16,482 nucleotides of DNA from DASUCS01 sp041166365 (GTDB taxonomy: Bacteria; Actinomycetota; Acidimicrobiia; Acidimicrobiales; JACDCH01), in NCBI GenBank assembly GCA_041166365.1, contig JBEEFX010000151.1, positions 1-16,482 of the forward strand, given 5' to 3'. The position numbers and the translations under genes are program-made. Positions 13,454 to 16,482 of the stretch are shown one piece after another. How positions within the stretch are numbered: position 1 is the stretch's first letter; each line of letters starts with the position of its first letter. Under the pieces are notes generated by a model. The model was given only the letters and a program-made list of their open reading frames with translations, was not told the origin of the DNA and did no database searches.

Positions 13454-14656
13454 ATGCCTGACGCCGTCATCGTCTCCACCGCCCGTACGCCCATCGGCCG
13501 AGCCAACAAGGGCTCGCTCGTCGACTGCCGTCCCGACGATCTCACCGCGTTGATCGTGAAGGCCGCGCTCGAGAAGGTGCCGGAGCTCGATCCGCAGAGC
13601 GTGGAGGACCTCATCCTGGGGTGCGGTCAGCCGGCAGGCGAGGCCGGGTACAACGCGGCGCGCGTGGCCGCCATCCTCGCCGGCATGCCGGACGTGCCCG
13701 GCGTGACGGTCAACCGCTACTGCTCGTCGTCGTTGCAGGCGATCCGCATGGCGACACACGCGATCCGGGCGGGTGAGGGCGACGTGTTCGTGTGCGCCGG
13801 CGTCGAGACGGTGTCGCGCTTCCAGTTCGGCGCGGCGGACACCGGGCCGCACAACCCCGTGTTCTCCGGTGCCGAGAAGCGGACGCAAGAGCGCACCAAC
13901 GGCGCGGCGTCGTGGGAGCCTCCGTCGGGCCTGCCCGACATCTACATCGCGATGGGCCAGACAGCCGAGAACGTGCGGCTGGCGGAGAACGTGGGCCGTC
14001 GCGAGATGGACGAGTTCGCGGCGCGGTCACAGCAGCTCGCCGTCGAATCGCAGAAGAACGGGTTCTTCGAGCGCGAGATCACGCCGGTCACCCTTCCCGA
14101 CGGCACCGTGGTGACGAAGGACGACGGGCCGCGCGAGGGCACGACCGTCGAGAAGCTCCTCGAGCTCAAGCCGGTGTTCCGGCCCGACGGGGAAATCACC
14201 GCTGGTAATGCCTGCCCGCTCAACGACGGCGCCGCCGCCGTCATCGTGATGTCCGATCAGCGCGCCGCCGAGCTCGGCATCACGCCATTGGCCCGCATCG
14301 TGGCCTCCGGCGTCACCGGGCTGAACCCGGAGATCATGGGTCTCGGCCCGATCGAGGCGTGCCGTCAGGCCCTGGCCCGCGCCGGAATGACGATCGACGA
14401 CATCGATCTCGTCGAGATCAACGAGGCATTCGCCGCTCAGGTGATCCCGTCGGCGAAGCACCTCGGCATCCCCATGGACAAGCTCAACGTCAACGGCGGC
14501 TCGATCGCCCTCGGCCACCCGTTCGGTATGACGGGCGCCCGCATCATGACCACGCTGCTCAACGGTCTCGAAGACGCCGACAAGACCTTCGGTCTCGAGT
14601 CGATGTGCGTCGGTGGCGGCCAGGGCATGGCGATGATCGTGGAGCGCCTGAAGTAG
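13454..14656 (+). CDS. Thiolase (acetyl-CoA acyltransferase)
   Basis: This 400-residue thiolase cleaves 3-ketoacyl-CoA with CoA, or condenses acyl-CoAs in reverse; such enzymes are cytosolic tetramers or dimers. The catalytic set is complete: nucleophile C90 in VNRYCSSS, NEAFA (323-327), H355 in GGSIALGHPFGMTGAR, and C385 in CVGGGQG. The length is typical. The ATG at 13454 gives the standard N-terminus PDAVIVSTARTPIG. It diverges from two LLM genes with a 22-nt gap and is followed after 35 nt by the DsbA-like gene in the same direction. A degradative role in fatty-acid or sterol side-chain oxidation fits the KstR-type sites elsewhere in the window, but no full site is near this gene. Whether it prefers short or branched acyl chains is not visible. 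Confidence 0.95.
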   Translation: MPDAVIVSTARTPIGRANKGSLVDCRPDDLTALIVKAALEKVPELDPQSVEDLILGCGQPAGEAGYNAARVAAILAGMPDVPGVTVNRYCSSSLQAIRMATHAIRAGEGDVFVCAGVETVSRFQFGAADTGPHNPVFSGAEKRTQERTNGAASWEPPSGLPDIYIAMGQTAENVRLAENVGRREMDEFAARSQQLAVESQKNGFFEREITPVTLPDGTVVTKDDGPREGTTVEKLLELKPVFRPDGEITAGNACPLNDGAAAVIVMSDQRAAELGITPLARIVASGVTGLNPEIMGLGPIEACRQALARAGMTIDDIDLVEINEAFAAQVIPSAKHLGIPMDKLNVNGGSIALGHPFGMTGARIMTTLLNGLEDADKTFGLESMCVGGGQGMAMIVERLK

Positions 14657-14691
14657 GAAGCATTTTGGCGGCCCGGGCGTTGATTGTTCCG

Positions 14692-15378
14692 ATGCGAGTC
14701 GAGATCTGGTCAGACGTGGTGTGCCCCTGGTGCTTCATCGGAAAGCGACGGTTCGAGGACGCGTTGTCGCGGTTTTCTCACGCCGACAGCGTCGAGGTGG
14801 TGTGGCGCAGCTTCGAGCTCGACCCGTCGGCTCCGTTCAGCCACGGCGTCGACAACGCCGCTCGCCTCGCGGCGAAGTACGGCGTGTCCCACGAACAGGC
14901 CGTGGAGATGCTCGAACGCATGACACGGGTGGCCGACGACGAAGGGCTGTCCTTCCGGCTGGACATCGCCCGCTCGGGTCGCACGTTCGACGCTCATCGC
15001 CTGCTGCACCTGGCCGCCGCGCACGACCGGCAGGGTGACCTGAAGGAGGCGCTGCTGTCGGCATACCAGGAGAAGGGCGAGCACATCGCCGATCCCGACG
15101 TGCTCACGAAGGTCGCTCTCGAAGTCGGCCTCGACGAAGCCGAGGTGCGGGACGTTCTCGCCGGTGATCGGTACGCCGCAGACGTGCGGGCCGACGAGCG
15201 CGAGGCCCACGAGATCGGCGTGCAAGGCGTGCCGTTCTTCGTGTTCGACCGCCGCTACGCCGTGTCCGGCGCACAGCCGAGCGACGTGCTCCTCGAGGTG
15301 CTCGAGCAGGCGTGGAACGAACGCCAGCCCGTGCAGATCGTCGCCGGCGACACCTGCGACATCGACGGCAACTGCTGA
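14692..15378 (+). CDS. DsbA-family thiol oxidoreductase, FrnE-like
   Basis: This 228-residue thioredoxin-fold protein with a helical insert is of the FrnE / HCCA-isomerase-related DsbA group. The N-terminal strand VEIWSDVVCPWC holds the redox pair C11-P-W-C14. GVQGVPFFVFDRRYAVSGAQP near the C-terminus has the cis-proline loop. The tail ends with CDIDGNC, a second cysteine pair (C222, C228) spaced CX5C; Deinococcus FrnE is known for an extra CX4C. There is no signal peptide, so it acts in the cytosol. The ATG at 14692 is chosen because homology begins there; no good Shine-Dalgarno sequence is present and upstream in-frame TTG codons are less likely. It follows the thiolase by 35 nt and may share its message. 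A perfect palindrome begins 2 nt after its stop codon. Confidence 0.9.
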   Translation: MRVEIWSDVVCPWCFIGKRRFEDALSRFSHADSVEVVWRSFELDPSAPFSHGVDNAARLAAKYGVSHEQAVEMLERMTRVADDEGLSFRLDIARSGRTFDAHRLLHLAAAHDRQGDLKEALLSAYQEKGEHIADPDVLTKVALEVGLDEAEVRDVLAGDRYAADVRADEREAHEIGVQGVPFFVFDRRYAVSGAQPSDVLLEVLEQAWNERQPVQIVAGDTCDIDGNC

Positions 15379-15380
15379 GC

Positions 15381-15428
15381 AAATCCCACTCAGGCGTCTA
15401 CAAATTTGTAGACGCCTGAGTGGGATTT
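15381..15428. terminator. 48-bp perfect palindrome, probable bidirectional terminator
   Basis: Bases 15381-15404 and 15405-15428 are exact inverted repeats of 24 nt with no spacer. Each strand starts with AAATCCCACT and ends with AGTGGGATTT, so an A-tract precedes and a short T-run follows the stem in both directions. It lies between two convergent stop codons (15378 and 15437). The T-run is only three long, so termination is likely but its efficiency is uncertain. Confidence 0.75.
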
Positions 15429-15436
15429 CGACGGGG

Positions 15437-16482
15437 TCAGGTGTCGGCGGCGATGCCTTTGCTGCGGCGGACGATCGCGAGCACGACGCCGATGATCAGC
15501 ACGCCGATGCCGGCCGCCACCAGGAACCGCACTGCGCTCGCGCCGGGCGACGAGCGGCCGCGCGAGCCCGTGAGGTCGGCGCCCGTCAGCGAATCGACTC
15601 GCTTCGCTCCCGTGAGATCCGAGTCGCGCAGGATCGCGCCTGTCGCGCTGATCACGCCGAGGTCGGCGTTGCGCAATGACGCGCCCGTGAGGTCGGCTTC
15701 GTCGACGTGCGCTTGCGTGAAGTCCGCTCGGTCGAACCGGGCACGGGGCGCGTCGACCTTGCGCAGGTCGGCCTGCACGAGGCTCGCGCCGGTGAGATCG
15801 GCGTCGGCCAACTGCGCGCGGTTGAGCGTGGCCTGAGCCAGATGGGCGCCGCTGAGGTCCGCGCCGATCAGCGATGCACCGGTGAGGTCGGCCTGCCCGA
15901 GCTCGACACCCGCGAGCTTCGCCCGGTTGAAGTTCGTGCCTTGCAGGTTGCCCTGCACGAAGGTCAACCCGCTGAGGTCCTGGCACGACAGGTCGATGCC
16001 GGACAGATCGCGTGAGGGGGACGTGATCCCCTTCACCGTGTCGGCGTAGTCGTGCTTCGAGCCGACGGCGCACTCGACGGGAGCCAACGACGTGGCATTC
16101 GCGTACGGGGTGCCGGTGCGGTCGGCCTCGCGCACCTCGTCGAGCGGCACGCCGGTCAGGTCCGCACCGGCGAGCTTCGTGCCGGCGTCGACGAAGAGCG
16201 TCGAGATGTCGGCGCCGCCGAGATGGGCGCCGGACAGGTCGGCCCCCTCGAGGGACGTCTGCGTCATCCGCGCCCCCGCGAACGTCGCCCCTCGAAGGGA
16301 TGCCCCCTTGAAGCTGGTCTGGATGAGCTGAGCGTTGCTGAGATCGGCGCCATCGAGCGCCGATCCTTCGAACGACGCTTGGGTGAGCTCCAGTCCGGTC
16401 AGGTCCTGACAGGTGAGGTCGAGGCCGTCGAACGTTCCCTGCGTGAACCGGTCGGGCGGGTTATCCCGGAAGTCGGTCCGCT
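15437..16482 (-). CDS. Pentapeptide-repeat protein with C-terminal membrane anchor, 5' end cut by window edge
   Basis: The frame is open to the right edge, giving 348 visible residues; an internal ATG at 16267 is not the true start because A(D/N)LxG repeats continue upstream of it. Two pentapeptide-repeat blocks form right-handed beta-helices. Each begins with a similar sequence (LDLTCQDLTG, Cys codon 16409-16411; IDLSCQDLSG, Cys codon 15983-15985). They are joined by a non-repeat linker of about 50 residues holding one more Cys (PVECAVG). The C-terminus has a Ser/Gly/Arg linker, one hydrophobic helix (RFLVAAGIGVLIIGVVLAIV) and a basic end (RRSKG). This predicts a single-pass anchor with the basic tail in the cytosol and the repeats outside, if a signal peptide exists beyond the window. 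Function unknown; gyrase protection would not fit an exported form. Confidence 0.88.
   Translation of the reverse strand, partial: RTDFRDNPPDRFTQGTFDGLDLTCQDLTGLELTQASFEGSALDGADLSNAQLIQTSFKGASLRGATFAGARMTQTSLEGADLSGAHLGGADISTLFVDAGTKLAGADLTGVPLDEVREADRTGTPYANATSLAPVECAVGSKHDYADTVKGITSPSRDLSGIDLSCQDLSGLTFVQGNLQGTNFNRAKLAGVELGQADLTGASLIGADLSGAHLAQATLNRAQLADADLTGASLVQADLRKVDAPRARFDRADFTQAHVDEADLTGASLRNADLGVISATGAILRDSDLTGAKRVDSLTGADLTGSRGRSSPGASAVRFLVAAGIGVLIIGVVLAIVRRSKGIAADT

Noticed and set aside
16265..16267. ATG as start of the pentapeptide-repeat gene
   Set aside because: The same frame continues upstream to the window edge with 71 more residues, including clear pentapeptide repeats.
15540..16480. 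Many short repeated motifs (gaggtcggc and similar), possible CRISPR or tandem DNA repeat
   Set aside because: The 15-nt periodicity reflects the pentapeptide code in the protein. There are no fixed repeats with unique spacers.

Overview
The window is about 16.5 kb of high-GC DNA from what looks like a free-living actinobacterium. Four luciferase-like (LLM) flavin/F420-type oxidoreductases, many GTG starts, start codons without Shine-Dalgarno sites just downstream of TANNNT boxes, and KstR-type operators all fit that group. I lean towards Acidimicrobiia or a mycobacterium-like lineage, but this is inference and no taxonomic marker gene is present. Coding density is very high, no gap exceeds 170 bases, and I see no RNA gene, CRISPR array or insertion sequence.

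Left part (1-5538, minus strand). Read in the direction of transcription, the order is aldehyde dehydrogenase, an N-acyl-D-amino-acid-deacylase-type amidohydrolase, a zinc alcohol dehydrogenase, and an LLM oxidoreductase cut by the window edge. The amidohydrolase has a near-perfect dyad over its own start region, ACTAGAACRCGTTCTAGT. A second, almost identical site lies between the aldehyde dehydrogenase and the plus-strand genes. Both match the KstR operator consensus TNNAACNNGTTNNA, which suggests a lipid- or steroid-derepressed catabolic block. A bipartite intergenic repeat follows the stop codons of the amidohydrolase and the alcohol dehydrogenase.

Centre (5658-9748, plus strand). Four genes are packed with 1-nt and 4-nt overlaps or a 4-nt gap: an amidohydrolase-related TIM-barrel hydrolase, an uncharacterised EthD/dimeric alpha-beta-barrel-like protein, a divergent protein-kinase-like protein, and a fusion of a Pnkp-type polynucleotide-kinase P-loop domain to an LLM oxidoreductase. 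The fusion carries a strong internal ribosome binding site and an in-frame GTG exactly at the domain junction. This block, headed by a KstR-type operator, is the most unusual part of the window.

Right part (9745-16482). A MarR regulator (minus) diverges from a ClC chloride channel/transporter with a CBS-like tail (plus). The ClC gene converges with two translationally coupled LLM genes (minus). These diverge from a thiolase (plus), which is followed by a DsbA/FrnE-type thiol oxidoreductase. A perfect 48-bp palindrome, probably a bidirectional terminator, separates the last from a membrane-anchored pentapeptide-repeat protein that runs off the right edge.

Taken together, the hydrolases, alcohol and aldehyde dehydrogenases, thiolase and LLM enzymes look like peripheral catabolism of hydrophobic or amide-bearing substrates feeding acyl-CoA metabolism. 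The substrates cannot be read from the sequence.
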